Shown in pieces: positions 44,782 through 54,836 of a stretch of 64,000 nucleotides of DNA. The stretch comes from Pseudoalteromonas umbrosa (GTDB taxonomy: Bacteria > Pseudomonadota > Gammaproteobacteria > Enterobacterales > Alteromonadaceae). The notes beneath the pieces are model-generated. The model did no database searches. It saw nothing but the letters and a program-made list of their open reading frames with translations, and was not told the DNA's origin. The stretch covers positions 944,247 to 1,008,246 of the forward strand of contig NZ_JASJUU010000003.1 of assembly GCF_030125375.1 (NCBI RefSeq). The letters are read 5' to 3'. The position numbers were made by a program, and so were the translations under genes. Position 1 is the stretch's first letter, and every line of letters starts with the position of its first letter.

Positions 44782-47700
44782 TTAAAATGTGATTTGTGCA
44801 CCCAATGAAACAAAGCGACCTCGTCCGCCTCCATAAGCACTATGAAAGTTGCCATTCCCCCCAATGATAAAGGGCCCATTGTTATTAAACAGGTTTTTTA
44901 CATTGCCAGAGAGTCTTAATGTCGCTCCTTGTAATTTTTGACGATAAGATAGTTGAAGCGAGTGAGTGGTGTATGATGGAAGGTCATTACCCCAAAGAGG
45001 TTCTGGGTTGTCGATACAGGTGTCTGACAGCAGTGCACATTGTTTACTATTATCTTGCATAAAACCAAGCCAATTCTCAGATACTTGCTTATTGCGTGTT
45101 ATACCGCTTTTAAATTGTGTATGCCATGACACTTGCCATTTATCATATTGCCACAAAAGAGAGGCTTTGCCTGTATCTGCAAAAATATGGTGATTTAAAT
45201 ACCCTTCGTGTATTTCAGTTACACGTCCATTGATGTGTTCAGATATTAATGCATGCTCAATCACATGATTCCAATTCAATTTAAATCTGAGCTGGCCAAG
45301 ACGATTTAAAGTGTGTGTATAGTGAATCGCCGCATCATAGCCTTGTGTAAAGAGTTGGTTTGCATTGACTAAGCGCTGTTGTAACTCAATAATTTGTCCT
45401 TCACTGTCTCTTTTTATCGCTTGGCAAAATGGGTTCTTAGGATCAAATGGTGTGTCTGTTTTATAACACCTATTCATAATATTTTGATGTGAAAGTGATG
45501 TGATGACGTCTCTTATGCTAATCCGATAATAGCTTGCATTAATGGTCATGTTAGCGATTGATTCAGGCTCAACTTGGAGCTCAACCGCGAAGCTATCGGC
45601 AGTTTCTTCGGTGAGCTCTGGATTTCCCAAGTTTGGCGAGTAGCTGTTATTACGATCGTGAAAAATCCCCTCTTTTTTTATTACATCACTGATACTCGTT
45701 TCCTTTCTGCAGTTGTCATGACCCATCAGCGTTGATGTTGCGGTTACGCCATTACATAAGTCTTGAAAGGCATTGTAGTCGCCTCTTATGGGAGACATGA
45801 GCTCAGTGATTGTTGGGGCTCGCATCGCCTTTGCCCAATTAAACTTCGCAGTATAATGTGTCGTGGGAGTAAAATTGAAACCAAGATTATAGCTCTGAAT
45901 AAGTCCCATATTTGACCAGCTATAATCCGCTGCGCGTGCAGCTACAGAAAGGCTTAATTGCTGTGCAAATCGCTTATCTTTGAGCAAAGGTACAGACGCT
46001 TCCATAAAGACTTCATAGCTAGTGACATCTCCAGAAAAGTTAGGAATATAGTTAAAAGTCACTCCCCCTTGAGGCACGTTGGTGGAGACATTTTGACTGT
46101 CCCTTCTGTAATCTATACCAAAAGCACTTAATAAAGGGCCTGACGGCAAGTTGATAAGTTCACCACTGAGTGTGGCGGATAAGGTTATTTGTGAAAGGCG
46201 AGTGGTCAGTTTAGGGTTCGCTCGTATATAACTTGCGGCCGCTGGGCTAATCGCGTTTTCCCCAAATAAGTTGATTGGGGTGCAGCCAGCTTTTCTGGCG
46301 TCTTCATCTATGCACTCTATGGAACCATCAGGTAACTTGTGGGCGTTAAGTGCGTTTGTGACATGAGCAACGTTTAATTCGTTATAGCGGATTTGTTGTT
46401 GAGTAAACTGACCAAAGCCAAGTGAGGCATCCCATTGCCAGTTATCCCACATGATTCCATTGAGACCAGCCCACGTACGCAGTGTAGCGCGCGAGTTATC
46501 ATTGGTGACGGCGCCGACTTCTTGAAACAAACGATCCCATTTTATATCTTGGCTATTTGCACTTTCTTTGATCGCTGGCGGGATATAAGGATTAGTGTAG
46601 GGGATTGCGCCAATACAATCTGAACCAAATTGCTGTGTGTGTGCGTTATAGGTGATGACCAGATCACACTCATCTTCGTTTTCTGGGGACTTTATATTTT
46701 GACTATCATTTTTGCTGTAATGCAATTGAAAATAGGCCTGCTTACCTGATTTAAAATCAAATTCATTTTTGATTGCTAGGTTGAGTTGCTGGCTGGGTAG
46801 TTGCAGTAAACTGTATTGATTAAAGTGCAAACCATGCACTTCTTCTTGCCAGTTATTTCGCAATGTTTGCTCATCATACCAAAAGCCTGAGTTAGGCTTA
46901 AAGCTGCTTGATTCATTAAAAACCCCTCCCGGTAATGCATCGCTTAACGAAGTCCAATCATTTTGATCAATATCACGCATACAGCGGTATGCACTCTGTT
47001 GCTTAGGGTCATACAGTGCGGTGAGCATCGTATTGCACATTCTTTTTGGGTCATATCGCCAGTCATCCTGCTGTTGAGCGCGGCTTCTGTCCCAGTAATC
47101 CAAGCCAAAATGTTCGATGTAGGTGGCGCTAAGCAGTAGTTGTCCCTGCTGGTTGCTATACTGAAGTCCAGTATCGGCATTGAAGGCGATTTCACGTGCA
47201 CCGCCCGCCACGCTCTCGCCCACAGTTAAATTAATTGTTGTGTCGTCTTTGCTTTGCTTAGTGATGATATTGACGACACCTGAGATAGCGCCAGAGCCGT
47301 ATGCTGCTGACGCGCCACCTGTAATAATTTCGATATTTTTTATCATACCCTTAGGTATGGTAGAAAGGCCGACCAACTCACCTGAGTAACTATTTGAAAC
47401 GACTCGCCTACCATCAATTAAAGTCAATGTTCTGTTAAGTCCTAAACCGCGTAAATCGACAGTTGAAAGGCCTGAGTTATGCGTACTATTTTGAGAATTT
47501 AAATGACTTACTCCCTCATTAATCTGAACAACTTCATCAATGAGAATATCCGATAAAGAGGCATATGCAGACTGACCGATTATGTCGTCGGAAACACGAG
47601 TGAGTAAATGCGTGCTATTGCTTTGTGCTATGTGCGACCCCGTTACTGTGATGCGCTCAATATTTTGAACCTCTTGCTTATTTCGTTGTTTAGCGATGGG

Positions 47701-47790
47701 TGCTGCGCCCCCTTTACTCGCATTAAAAATACAGAGGGTAACAAGTACAAATATAGAAAAAGCGTTATTAATTTTTTTACTCGATGACAC
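44782..47790 (-). CDS. TonB-dependent receptor, large, with plug and barrel
   Basis: 1002 residues. Signal peptide about 1-29, TonB-box-like 'ERITVTGSHI' at about 45-54, plug with 'VDLRGLGLNRTLTLIDGRRVV' (about 112-132) and 'GGASAAYGSGAISGVVNIIT', then the barrel ending 'GRFVSLGAQITF'. The 'GASAAYGSGAISGVVNI' plug and 'RG.G.NRTL.L.DGRR' motifs belong to the receptor group of Alteromonadales/Caulobacter often linked with peptide or carbohydrate uptake. No STN domain. Not near transport or enzyme genes that would name the ligand. Confidence 0.93.
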   Translation of the reverse strand: MSSSKKINNAFSIFVLVTLCIFNASKGGAAPIAKQRNKQEVQNIERITVTGSHIAQSNSTHLLTRVSDDIIGQSAYASLSDILIDEVVQINEGVSHLNSQNSTHNSGLSTVDLRGLGLNRTLTLIDGRRVVSNSYSGELVGLSTIPKGMIKNIEIITGGASAAYGSGAISGVVNIITKQSKDDTTINLTVGESVAGGAREIAFNADTGLQYSNQQGQLLLSATYIEHFGLDYWDRSRAQQQDDWRYDPKRMCNTMLTALYDPKQQSAYRCMRDIDQNDWTSLSDALPGGVFNESSSFKPNSGFWYDEQTLRNNWQEEVHGLHFNQYSLLQLPSQQLNLAIKNEFDFKSGKQAYFQLHYSKNDSQNIKSPENEDECDLVITYNAHTQQFGSDCIGAIPYTNPYIPPAIKESANSQDIKWDRLFQEVGAVTNDNSRATLRTWAGLNGIMWDNWQWDASLGFGQFTQQQIRYNELNVAHVTNALNAHKLPDGSIECIDEDARKAGCTPINLFGENAISPAAASYIRANPKLTTRLSQITLSATLSGELINLPSGPLLSAFGIDYRRDSQNVSTNVPQGGVTFNYIPNFSGDVTSYEVFMEASVPLLKDKRFAQQLSLSVAARAADYSWSNMGLIQSYNLGFNFTPTTHYTAKFNWAKAMRAPTITELMSPIRGDYNAFQDLCNGVTATSTLMGHDNCRKETSISDVIKKEGIFHDRNNSYSPNLGNPELTEETADSFAVELQVEPESIANMTINASYYRISIRDVITSLSHQNIMNRCYKTDTPFDPKNPFCQAIKRDSEGQIIELQQRLVNANQLFTQGYDAAIHYTHTLNRLGQLRFKLNWNHVIEHALISEHINGRVTEIHEGYLNHHIFADTGKASLLWQYDKWQVSWHTQFKSGITRNKQVSENWLGFMQDNSKQCALLSDTCIDNPEPLWGNDLPSYTTHSLQLSYRQKLQGATLRLSGNVKNLFNNNGPFIIGGNGNFHSAYGGGRGRFVSLGAQITF

Positions 47791-48063
47791 TAAACTTCCT
47801 TAAACACACTAATTAGGCAGTAAAAAAACGCACGTAATAAGAAACTTCTCTTCTGTGAAGAGTTTCTTTTACGTTCTCAAGAGCAGTTCGCAGTATGGTT
47901 ATTGTTTATTAATTTATAATTATATGTTTATTAAATGTGAATTAAAAGTGGGTTTAGATGAGAAGGTTGATTACATAAAAGTTGTTTGTGAATTGTGTCA
48001 ATGAGACTTGTGGAAAGTGATGAGAGTCTAGGTGACTGTATTTATGATGTATTAGAAACGATA
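47791..48063. other. Intergenic region upstream of the TonB receptor
   Basis: About 270 AT-rich bases with no gene. An imperfect inverted repeat near 47840-47871 (gaaacttctcttc ... gaagagtttc) has a 3-base bulge. It lies close to the receptor start and could be an operator or mRNA leader structure; no family of site is recognised. Confidence 0.35.
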
Positions 48064-48084
48064 AAAGGGCCATAAAGGCCCTTT
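48064..48084 (-). terminator. Terminator of the udk-nupC operon
   Basis: aaagggcc (48064-48071) pairs perfectly with ggcccttt (48077-48084); on the minus strand it is followed by TTTTATC. It lies about 90 bases after the nupC stop. Confidence 0.75.
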
Positions 48085-48173
48085 GGAAGTATCGTTCAAG
48101 TTAGTATGGCTACCCTAACCCCTTAAGGCAACCAACCAATTGTTTTGCAAAAGCGGCATATCTCGTTAAGTTT

Positions 48174-49397
48174 CTAAGCTAGCGAGAGGAAAAAACCTGC
48201 TATTGCTGCACTCATTAGGTTAGCCATTGACCCTGCTAAAACCGCCCTGAGCCCTAAGCGTGCGATATCCTTTCTACGACTAGGAGCCATACCACCTAGT
48301 CCGCCTAGTAAAATTGCAATCGACGATAGGTTAGCAAATCCACATAACGCAAATGTGACAATTGCTTGGGTGTGTTCAGATAACCCATCGCGATAATTCA
48401 TAAAGTCTAAGTAAGCAACGAATTCGTTAACTACTAATTTTTGGCCGATAAAACTACCTGCCGTTACAGCTTCTGCCCAAGGTACACCAATCATCCAAGC
48501 TACTGGTGCAAAGACATAGCCTAAAATTTCTTGTAATGTCAGCTCTGGGTGATTAAACCAGCTGCCAATTCCGCCAAGTAAACCGTTCATCAGCGCGATT
48601 AATGCGACGAAGGCCAGTAGCATAGCACCTACGTTAAGTGCTAAGTGCATGCCGCTTGAAGCGCCTGCAGCCGCTGCATCGATGACATTAACTGGCTTTT
48701 CTTCACCACTGTCTACTTCAGCTAAGTTTTCTTTGGTTTTTTCTGTCTCTGGCACAATCATTTTGGCCATTAAGAAACCACCAGGTGCTGCCATAAAGCT
48801 TGCTGCGATCAAATATTTTAAATCAACACCAATAGCAACATAACCCGCCATGACTGAGCCTGCAACAGTTGCAAGGCCACCAACCATAACGGCAAATAAC
48901 TCTGATTGCGTCATTTTAGGAATGAACGGCTTCACAATAAGAGGTGCTTCTGTTTGTCCAACGAAAATATTCGCGGTAGCAGAAAGCGACTCAGGTCGTG
49001 ATGTTTTAAGAAGCTTTTGTAATCCGCCACCTAAAATTTTAATTATCCATTCCATAATCCCGAGGTGGTATAAAACACCGACCAACGCCGAGAAAAATAC
49101 AATGACAGGCAAAACCTGAATTGCAAATACAAATCCAATTGACTCTTGCGCAGCCAAAGGACCAAATAAGAAGCTAATTCCATCATTGGCATAACCAATT
49201 ACTGAAGAAACTGCTGACGACATAGCGGCCAACGCGTTTTTACCAGCTTCTATAAAGAGTACAAAGCCGCCGATGACGACTTGCATTAAAAATGCGATAC
49301 CTACAGTTCGTTTATTTATTGCGCTGCGGTTCGTTGAAGCCGCGAAAGCAATACCTAGTAGCATCATCATGCCTACTAGGCTCATTATTGTTGTCAT
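48174..49397 (-). CDS. nupC: Concentrative nucleoside transporter, CNT/NupC family
   Basis: 407 residues with about ten hydrophobic helices. CNT signatures '[25 protein letters not shown]' (in part, residues about 108-132), '[13 protein letters not shown]' (about 166-178) and '[23 protein letters not shown]' (about 350-372) are present. It imports nucleosides with H+ or Na+. It lies 17 bases downstream of udk, so uptake and the first phosphorylation step share an mRNA. The symbol follows the family; substrate range may differ from E. coli NupC. Confidence 0.95.
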   Translation of the reverse strand: MTTIMSLVGMMMLLGIAFAASTNRSAINKRTVGIAFLMQVVIGGFVLFIEAGKNALAAMSSAVSSVIGYANDGISFLFGPLAAQESIGFVFAIQVLPVIVFFSALVGVLYHLGIMEWIIKILGGGLQKLLKTSRPESLSATANIFVGQTEAPLIVKPFIPKMTQSELFAVMVGGLATVAGSVMAGYVAIGVDLKYLIAASFMAAPGGFLMAKMIVPETEKTKENLAEVDSGEEKPVNVIDAAAAGASSGMHLALNVGAMLLAFVALIALMNGLLGGIGSWFNHPELTLQEILGYVFAPVAWMIGVPWAEAVTAGSFIGQKLVVNEFVAYLDFMNYRDGLSEHTQAIVTFALCGFANLSSIAILLGGLGGMAPSRRKDIARLGLRAVLAGSMANLMSAAIAGFFLSLA

Positions 49398-49414
49398 GCC
49401 AAAATGTTCCCGTT

Positions 49415-50044
49415 TTATTCTTGCAGCAAATATTTTATTTTACTTTTAATAATATCAATCGCAACGCGATTCATACCGCCACGGGTCACGACCAAGTCGG
49501 CATTGTGCTTCGATGGTTCGATAAACTGATAAAACATCGGTCTAACCGTTGCTTGATACTGCTCAACAACAGAAGAAATACTTCTGCCTCTGTGCTCGAT
49601 ATCACGCTGCATACGGCGTAATAAGCAAATATCAAGCGGGGTATCAATAAATACCTTTATATCAAATTCTTCTATTAATGCTGGGTCGCTTAACAGTAAA
49701 ATCCCTTCGACAATTAATATTTTTGCCGGATTTACTGTGCGTGTCTCACTACTGCGCGTGTGTTGAGCATAATCATAAGTAGGTACTTGTACTGATTTAC
49801 CTTGACGCAATTGTTCAAGATGCTCTTTCATCAACGCATGCTCAAACGCATCCGGATGGTCATAATTTGTTTGAGTTCTATGCTCAAATGGCAAATGCGA
49901 TTGATCTTTATAGTAAGCGTCTTCTTCTATAACGGCGATAGCACCTGATTCAAGTTCATTTACTAATTCGTTATATATTGTTTGACTAAAAAGAGACTTA
50001 CCAGACGCAGAAGCGCCAGCTATGGCTATAATTGTTCGTGTCAC
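49415..50044 (-). CDS. udk: Uridine kinase
   Basis: 209 residues, the usual Udk length. Walker A '[11 protein letters not shown]' is at about residues 10-20. '[24 protein letters not shown]' (in part, 44-67) is the uridine/cytidine-binding block, and '[15 protein letters not shown]' follows. It phosphorylates uridine and cytidine to UMP and CMP. It heads the operon with nupC and is divergent from deoB across a control region with paired operators. Confidence 0.97.
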   Translation of the reverse strand: MTRTIIAIAGASASGKSLFSQTIYNELVNELESGAIAVIEEDAYYKDQSHLPFEHRTQTNYDHPDAFEHALMKEHLEQLRQGKSVQVPTYDYAQHTRSSETRTVNPAKILIVEGILLLSDPALIEEFDIKVFIDTPLDICLLRRMQRDIEHRGRSISSVVEQYQATVRPMFYQFIEPSKHNADLVVTRGGMNRVAIDIIKSKIKYLLQE

Positions 50045-50158
50045 TAAAGTTCACACCCAGCTATTGTTGACGTTGGAAGATCACAATAGCAAAAAAGACA
50101 CGATTAATCTCTTTTGCCTCGCTTAATGAGCAAATTTAAATGTTTTGCCCCATTCAAA

Positions 50159-50268
50159 ACAGGACTTATGTCCGCTGGTATAACCAGATTTTTTATTTAT
50201 TTAAAATGGGAACTAAGAAGATATATTATGGTTTTGTGACAGCGGACTAATGTCCTGTACGATATATT
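50159..50268. promoter_or_regulatory. Paired inverted 19-bp operator candidates between udk and deoB
   Basis: 50159-50177 reads acaggacttatgtccgctg, and 50240-50258 on the opposite strand reads acaggacattagtccgctg. They are identical except in the 4-base centre, and each contains the palindrome GGAC-N4-GTCC. Their centres are 81 bp apart. The second copy is flanked by direct repeats GATATATT (50220-50227 and 50261-50268). This suggests one regulator binding two sites to control both the udk-nupC and deoB-deoD operons; the regulator is unknown. Confidence 0.7.
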
Positions 50269-50354
50269 TAGCTATCAATAAAGTAACGACCTCTGGGAGC
50301 AAAGATGCTTTATAAAAACAAAATACGGCCCAGACAAAAGATGAGAGGTGATAT

Positions 50355-51569
50355 ATGGCAAGAGCAATTATTTTAATGGCAGATAGCCTTGGCGTTGGTG
50401 CAGCACCAGATGCTGAAAAATTTGGTGATGTAGGTGCCAACACGTTCGCTCATCTTTTGCAAGCATATAAAGAGGAAAAAGGTTCTGCACTATCTATCCC
50501 TAATTTAACAAAATTAGGCTTAGTAGATGCATGTGAAGCTGCAGGCGGAAAATCATGTGAAGTTGCTGAGCGTATTGAGCCGGTAGCAGCATGGGGTTAT
50601 GCCAAAGAGCTTTCTAGTGGTAAAGACACGCCGTCTGGACACTGGGAAATGGCAGGTGTACCAGTTTTATTTGACTGGGGCTACTTTCCAAATACACAAC
50701 CTTGTTTCCCGCAAGAGTTTATTGATGAGCTGTGTAAAAGAGCGGATATCCCAGGCATCTTAGGGAATTGTTACGGTTCGGGCACAGTGATTCTAGAGCA
50801 ATTGGGTGAAGAGCACGTCAAAACTGGCATGCCTATTTGTTACACCTCAGTTGACAGCGTATTTCAAATAGCCGCTCATGAGCAGTCATTTGGCCTTGAA
50901 AAGCTTTATCAAGTATGTGAAATCGCACGGGCACTGCTTGATGAAATGAACATAGGACGAGTGATTGCGCGGCCGTTTATAGGCACTTCGAGTGCCGACT
51001 TTATTCGTACAGGTAATCGTAGAGATTATTCTGTTCTACCACCGGCACCAACTGTTTTAGACAAGTTGGCTAATAGCGGGGGGGAAGTGATCAGTATTGG
51101 TAAAATTGCAGACATTTATGCACACCAAGGGATCACACAAAAACACAAAGCACCTGGTTTGATGAATTTATTGAACAAGACCAGTGAAGTGATTGACTCA
51201 GCGCCTGATAACAGCCTGATTTTCACAAATTTAGTAGATTTTGATGAAAAGTTTGGTCATCGTCGCAACCCAGTAGGATATGCCGAAGCGTTGGCTGAGT
51301 TTGACGCCTACTTACCGACAATTTTAGGTAAGCTAAAAGATGACGATGTGCTATTCATCACGGCGGATCACGGTTGCGACCCTACAGCGCCGGGTACTGA
51401 TCACACAAGAGAATACGTGCCTGTATTGGCATACCGAAATGGAATGAACAATACTCCATTAGGTGAAAGAAACAGCTTCGCAGATATAGGTCAAACACTT
51501 GCCCAGTGGTTTAACCTAGAAGAATTAGAATATGGTGACGGCTTTGCCGACAAGTTGGTTACAGCTTAA
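50355..51569 (+). CDS. deoB: Phosphopentomutase
   Basis: 404 residues of the alkaline phosphatase-like metalloenzyme fold and of usual DeoB length. '[25 protein letters not shown]' (in part, residues 7-31), '[13 protein letters not shown]' with the phosphorylated Thr, and '[23 protein letters not shown]' (in part, near 335-357) are conserved. It interconverts (deoxy)ribose 1- and 5-phosphates. It precedes deoD by 17 bases in a nucleoside salvage operon. Confidence 0.97.
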   Translation: MARAIILMADSLGVGAAPDAEKFGDVGANTFAHLLQAYKEEKGSALSIPNLTKLGLVDACEAAGGKSCEVAERIEPVAAWGYAKELSSGKDTPSGHWEMAGVPVLFDWGYFPNTQPCFPQEFIDELCKRADIPGILGNCYGSGTVILEQLGEEHVKTGMPICYTSVDSVFQIAAHEQSFGLEKLYQVCEIARALLDEMNIGRVIARPFIGTSSADFIRTGNRRDYSVLPPAPTVLDKLANSGGEVISIGKIADIYAHQGITQKHKAPGLMNLLNKTSEVIDSAPDNSLIFTNLVDFDEKFGHRRNPVGYAEALAEFDAYLPTILGKLKDDDVLFITADHGCDPTAPGTDHTREYVPVLAYRNGMNNTPLGERNSFADIGQTLAQWFNLEELEYGDGFADKLVTA

Positions 51570-51586
51570 GTTAAAGGAAACATGTT

Positions 51587-52288
51587 ATGAGTACTCCGCA
51601 TATTAATGCAAACCCAGGTGATTTTGCTGAAACGGTATTAATGCCAGGTGATCCACTTCGTGCTAAGTATATTGCTGAGAATTTCTTAGAAGATGCTCGC
51701 CAAGTGACAGACGTTCGCAACATGTTTGGATTTACTGGTACATATAATGGTAAGCCAGTGAGCATCATGGGTTCTGGTATGGGTATCCCATCGATGTCGA
51801 TCTACGCACGTGAGCTTATTGTTAGCTTCGGTGTTAAAAACTTAATTCGTATCGGTACTTGTGGCGGTATTAATCAGGATACAAAAATCCGTGATGTGAT
51901 TTTTGCACAGGGTGCAAGCACAGACTCTAATGTAAACCGCGCTCGTGTGCGTGGCTTTGATTTTGCTGCTATCGCCGATTTCGGTCTTCTTGAAAATGGT
52001 GTTAATGCAGCGCGTCGCCTAGGCATTGAAGCAAAAGTAGGTAACGTTTATACCACAGATACTTTTTATCAGGCTGACAGCAGCTTTTACCCTGAGCTAG
52101 ACAAATTAGGCGTTTTGGCTGTTGATATGGAAACAGCTGGCCTTTACGGTGTTGCTGCTGAATACGGTGCAAAAGCAATGGCTTTATTCACTGTAAGTGA
52201 CCACGTCATTACCGGCGAAGCAACGCCACCAGAAGAGCGTCAAAGCACGTTCAACGAAATGGTTAAGATTGCTCTAGAGTCAATTTAA
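51587..52288 (+). CDS. deoD: Purine nucleoside phosphorylase, DeoD type
   Basis: 233 residues of the hexameric PNP family. It begins '[29 protein letters not shown]' (in part, 2-30), with 'RIGTCGG' for phosphate, '[14 protein letters not shown]' for ribose and '[16 protein letters not shown]' for the base (catalytic Asp). It splits purine (deoxy)nucleosides with phosphate to base and (deoxy)ribose 1-phosphate, which DeoB then uses. Second gene of the operon; two hairpins follow. Confidence 0.98.
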   Translation: MSTPHINANPGDFAETVLMPGDPLRAKYIAENFLEDARQVTDVRNMFGFTGTYNGKPVSIMGSGMGIPSMSIYARELIVSFGVKNLIRIGTCGGINQDTKIRDVIFAQGASTDSNVNRARVRGFDFAAIADFGLLENGVNAARRLGIEAKVGNVYTTDTFYQADSSFYPELDKLGVLAVDMETAGLYGVAAEYGAKAMALFTVSDHVITGEATPPEERQSTFNEMVKIALESI

Positions 52289-52292
52289 TTTA

Positions 52293-52317
52293 AAGTAGCG
52301 CACGCTTTGCGCTGCTT
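52293..52317 (+). other. Hairpin just after deoD
   Basis: aagtagcgca pairs with tgcgctgctt (one T-G wobble) around a 5-base loop, 4 bases after the deoD stop. No T tract follows. It may protect the mRNA end, with the main stop at 52386. Confidence 0.5.
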
Positions 52318-52385
52318 GAACAGTTCCTTGGTAACGTAATCGCAGAGTTTTGGAGACACGCCTAAAACAAAGCGAATCACACCCA

Positions 52386-52414
52386 AAAAGCCGCACCTAG
52401 TGCGGCTTTTTTTT
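52386..52414 (+). terminator. Terminator of the deoB-deoD operon
   Basis: aaaagccgca (52386-52395) pairs with tgcggctttt (52401-52410) around cctag and is followed by more T. Confidence 0.92.
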
Positions 52415-52542
52415 ATTTGCGACTAGTCGTAAATAGTATTGATACTTTGCAAACTTCGTTCCCGATAACGAGTTTTATAAAAGGGATGAGCGATGGCTCA
52501 ACGGCTTATATACGCTTCGACAAACACCGATGATCAACCTAA

Positions 52543-52571
52543 TTCATGCTTAAACGCGAGTGATGTACTAT
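52543..52571 (+). promoter_or_regulatory. Promoter candidate of first tandem paralogue
   Basis: TACTAT (52566-52571) within tgatgtactat lies 34 bases before ATG 52606. The -35 box at 17-base spacing is weak (TTCATG). The same tgat-x-tacta element sits at the same distance from the start codons of the two following paralogues. Confidence 0.45.
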
Positions 52572-52605
52572 ATTTTATTTAGCAGCATAACACTGATAAA
52601 TTTAA

Positions 52606-53628
52606 ATGAAATATATTGGCGTATTAGCCGCTTTTATTTTGTATTTGGCAATACATAAAGTCGTGGCAATTGACTCTGTAAATATTGAACAGGAGTCTGA
52701 CTCTGAGAAAATTAAATACCTCTCCTTAAATTATCCAGAAAAGGCAATTGAGTTTTATAAGCAGAATGCGTCTAAGCATCTACTGCATAGTAATGAAGAA
52801 ACAATGTCGGTCTATGCGAGTGTGCTCATTGCAGCTAGTAATAGTCATAATATTGATCTAATGGAAGAGGTTATAGGCTTGATAGCTGATGATAGGCTTG
52901 ACTCTTTTAGAAAGCCCTATCTTTTTACTATTATTAATGTGATTGGTGTTTCTTACGCTATGAACATGCAGTATACACACGCGATAAAAACTCATAAATG
53001 TGCATTAAATCATACTAATAGCCACTTGGAAAAAATGATATCCAAAGTAAATCTTGCGATTACTTACCGTATGCATAACCAACCAGCACTAAGCTACCAA
53101 ATCTTACAAACCATAGATGAGGCGATCCTTAACGGCAGGAGAGCTGCGGGCGTGCTTGTTGAGAAAGGGAACACCGCTATGGTGTTAGGCGAGTTTGATT
53201 CGGCAGTTCGAGCATACAAAGCTGCTCGGGTACAGTACTTAAACGGAGGCCATCATAGGAATGCAATGAGAGTTGTTGTGCATCTATTGGGGGCTGCACT
53301 TTTAGATGAACGGTACAAATTATTCGATGTAAGCCGAAAAAAACTTGATCCACAGTCTAGTACCTATTTAACAGAAAATGAACTTACCTACTTAAAATGG
53401 TTAGATCTGATTTATCAGAGTATCCAAGACAATCAAATATCTGAATTAGCAGCTACTTATACGTCAAATAACTTTGCTGTGTTTATTGAAGCAGGGTTTC
53501 AAGCGCCAGTTGAAAGCTTGCTAAAAAAATTTAAAGCGCAGCATATTGTCTCGCATGACCCGTCTACAACGAATATAGTAACCAAAATAGATGACAAGCT
53601 TGCACATGGCTGGTGTGATGGGGCGTAA
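52606..53628 (+). CDS. Secreted helical-repeat protein, tandem paralogue 1 of 3
   Basis: 340 residues with an N-terminal signal peptide ('MKYIGVLAAFILYLAIHKVVA'). The rest is helical and TPR-like, with pairs such as 'YTHAIKTHKCALNHTNS' and 'AVRAYKAARVQYLNGG'. Conserved with its two neighbours: 'EKIKYLSLNYPEKAIEFY', a Cys in 'HKCAL', 'KVNLAITYRM', 'QPALSYQILQ', 'GNTAMVLGE', and a C-terminal Trp-Cys ('HGWCDGA'). The two conserved Cys could form a disulfide in the periplasm. No enzyme motif. The helical repeats resemble sensor parts of some GGDEF proteins, but no output domain is present. Function unknown. Confidence 0.78.
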   Translation: MKYIGVLAAFILYLAIHKVVAIDSVNIEQESDSEKIKYLSLNYPEKAIEFYKQNASKHLLHSNEETMSVYASVLIAASNSHNIDLMEEVIGLIADDRLDSFRKPYLFTIINVIGVSYAMNMQYTHAIKTHKCALNHTNSHLEKMISKVNLAITYRMHNQPALSYQILQTIDEAILNGRRAAGVLVEKGNTAMVLGEFDSAVRAYKAARVQYLNGGHHRNAMRVVVHLLGAALLDERYKLFDVSRKKLDPQSSTYLTENELTYLKWLDLIYQSIQDNQISELAATYTSNNFAVFIEAGFQAPVESLLKKFKAQHIVSHDPSTTNIVTKIDDKLAHGWCDGA

Positions 53629-53660
53629 CTAATGTTGACAAAATGCGTAATTGTTATGGT

Positions 53661-53689
53661 CTGTTTTTAAAAAAGCATTGATTTACTAA
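53661..53689 (+). promoter_or_regulatory. Promoter candidate of second tandem paralogue
   Basis: CTGTTT (53661-53666), 17 bases, then TACTAA (53684-53689) inside cattgatttactaa. It ends 32 bases before ATG 53722. The same boxes and spacing recur before the third paralogue. Confidence 0.55.
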
Positions 53690-53721
53690 TATCGACGAGG
53701 AAAAGTGAGTGGATGGTATTG

Positions 53722-54741
53722 ATGAAGTATTTTATATATCTATTTGGCCTACTGCTACTGAGCTATGGTAGTACCTCTGCGATAGAAGAACATATCAGCG
53801 CTTTTGCGACAGAGCCTGAGAGTATTGAGTATCTTTCATTAAATTATCCTGATAAGGCCATTGAGCTTTACAAACGCAATTCAGCCAAACTATTGACATC
53901 ACACAGCGAAAAGACTGTGTCTTTTTATAATGATGTACTGGTTGCCGCCAGCAGCGTGCATGACACCGTTTTAATTGAGGAACTCGTCGGTTTGCTTGCT
54001 CATCGTAGACTTGATCCATTTCGGGAGCCTTACCTTTTTGCAATCATTAATGTGCTCGGTGTATCTTACGGCACAAATTTACAATATGTTGAGGCGATTG
54101 CTGCATATAAATGTGCTTTGACGCTAACAGACAATAAACTTGAAAAGATGATAGCTAAAGTAAATTTGGCGATAGCGTATCGTATGGCGGATCAACCTGC
54201 GCTAAGCTATCAAATATTGCAGAGTATTGATGAATCAATCTTGAGTGGTCGAAGAATTGCAGGCGTATTGGTTGTTAAGGGAAATACAGCGATGGTGTTG
54301 CGTGAAGTGGGTGCTGCAATTGATCATTACACGATGGCTAGACACTACTATATCAAGGCAAAGCATCATCGAAATGCTGCCAGGGTGACTGTAAACTTGC
54401 TAGGGGCTGCTTTGGCAGATGGACAATGGACATTATTTGACAAGGTTCGAAAAACATTGAATTTAACACTCCAAAGTCATTTGACTGATAATGAGTCCGC
54501 CTATTTACTATGGTTAGATAAATTATATGGAAGTTTGAAAAATAAAAAAATATCATCAGAGGCACAGAGTGTCACATTAAATTTGGCACCTAAATTGTTA
54601 GCCGGTGGTTATCTAGCACCAGTAAAAATGATTTTGGAACCCCTTGGGGCAATGCATCTTGTTTCGTTGGAAGTGCAAACTGAAAGTAAAAAAAGCAGAC
54701 TACGTCCAAGGTTAATAGAGCATTGGTGCGGTGTACCGTAA
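53722..54741 (+). CDS. Secreted helical-repeat protein, tandem paralogue 2 of 3
   Basis: 339 residues from ATG 53722; an ATG three codons upstream is possible, but the paralogues begin 'MKY' here. Signal peptide about 1-20. The chain aligns from end to end with the genes before and after it: 'ESIEYLSLNYPDKAIELY', 'YKCALTLTDN', 'KVNLAIAYRMADQPALSYQIL' (in part), 'VKGNTAMVLRE', 'HHRNAARVTVNLLGAAL', 'YLLWLDKLYGS' and the C-terminal 'EHWCGVP'. It is about 90 bases downstream of paralogue 1 and has its own promoter-like site, so the trio is likely separately transcribed. Function unknown. Confidence 0.78.
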   Translation: MKYFIYLFGLLLLSYGSTSAIEEHISAFATEPESIEYLSLNYPDKAIELYKRNSAKLLTSHSEKTVSFYNDVLVAASSVHDTVLIEELVGLLAHRRLDPFREPYLFAIINVLGVSYGTNLQYVEAIAAYKCALTLTDNKLEKMIAKVNLAIAYRMADQPALSYQILQSIDESILSGRRIAGVLVVKGNTAMVLREVGAAIDHYTMARHYYIKAKHHRNAARVTVNLLGAALADGQWTLFDKVRKTLNLTLQSHLTDNESAYLLWLDKLYGSLKNKKISSEAQSVTLNLAPKLLAGGYLAPVKMILEPLGAMHLVSLEVQTESKKSRLRPRLIEHWCGVP

Positions 54742-54775
54742 TCGACGGTCATAACAACTTTTTGCCTTGTTGATA

Positions 54776-54804
54776 CTGTTTCTAAAAATACATTGATGTA
54801 CTAT
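54776..54804 (+). promoter_or_regulatory. Promoter candidate of third tandem paralogue
   Basis: CTGTTT (54776-54781), 17 bases, then TACTAT (54799-54804) inside cattgatgtactat. It ends 32 bases before ATG 54837 and matches the element before paralogue 2. Confidence 0.55.
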
Positions 54805-54836
54805 GGTTAACTCAACAAATCGATTTGACAACCTAA

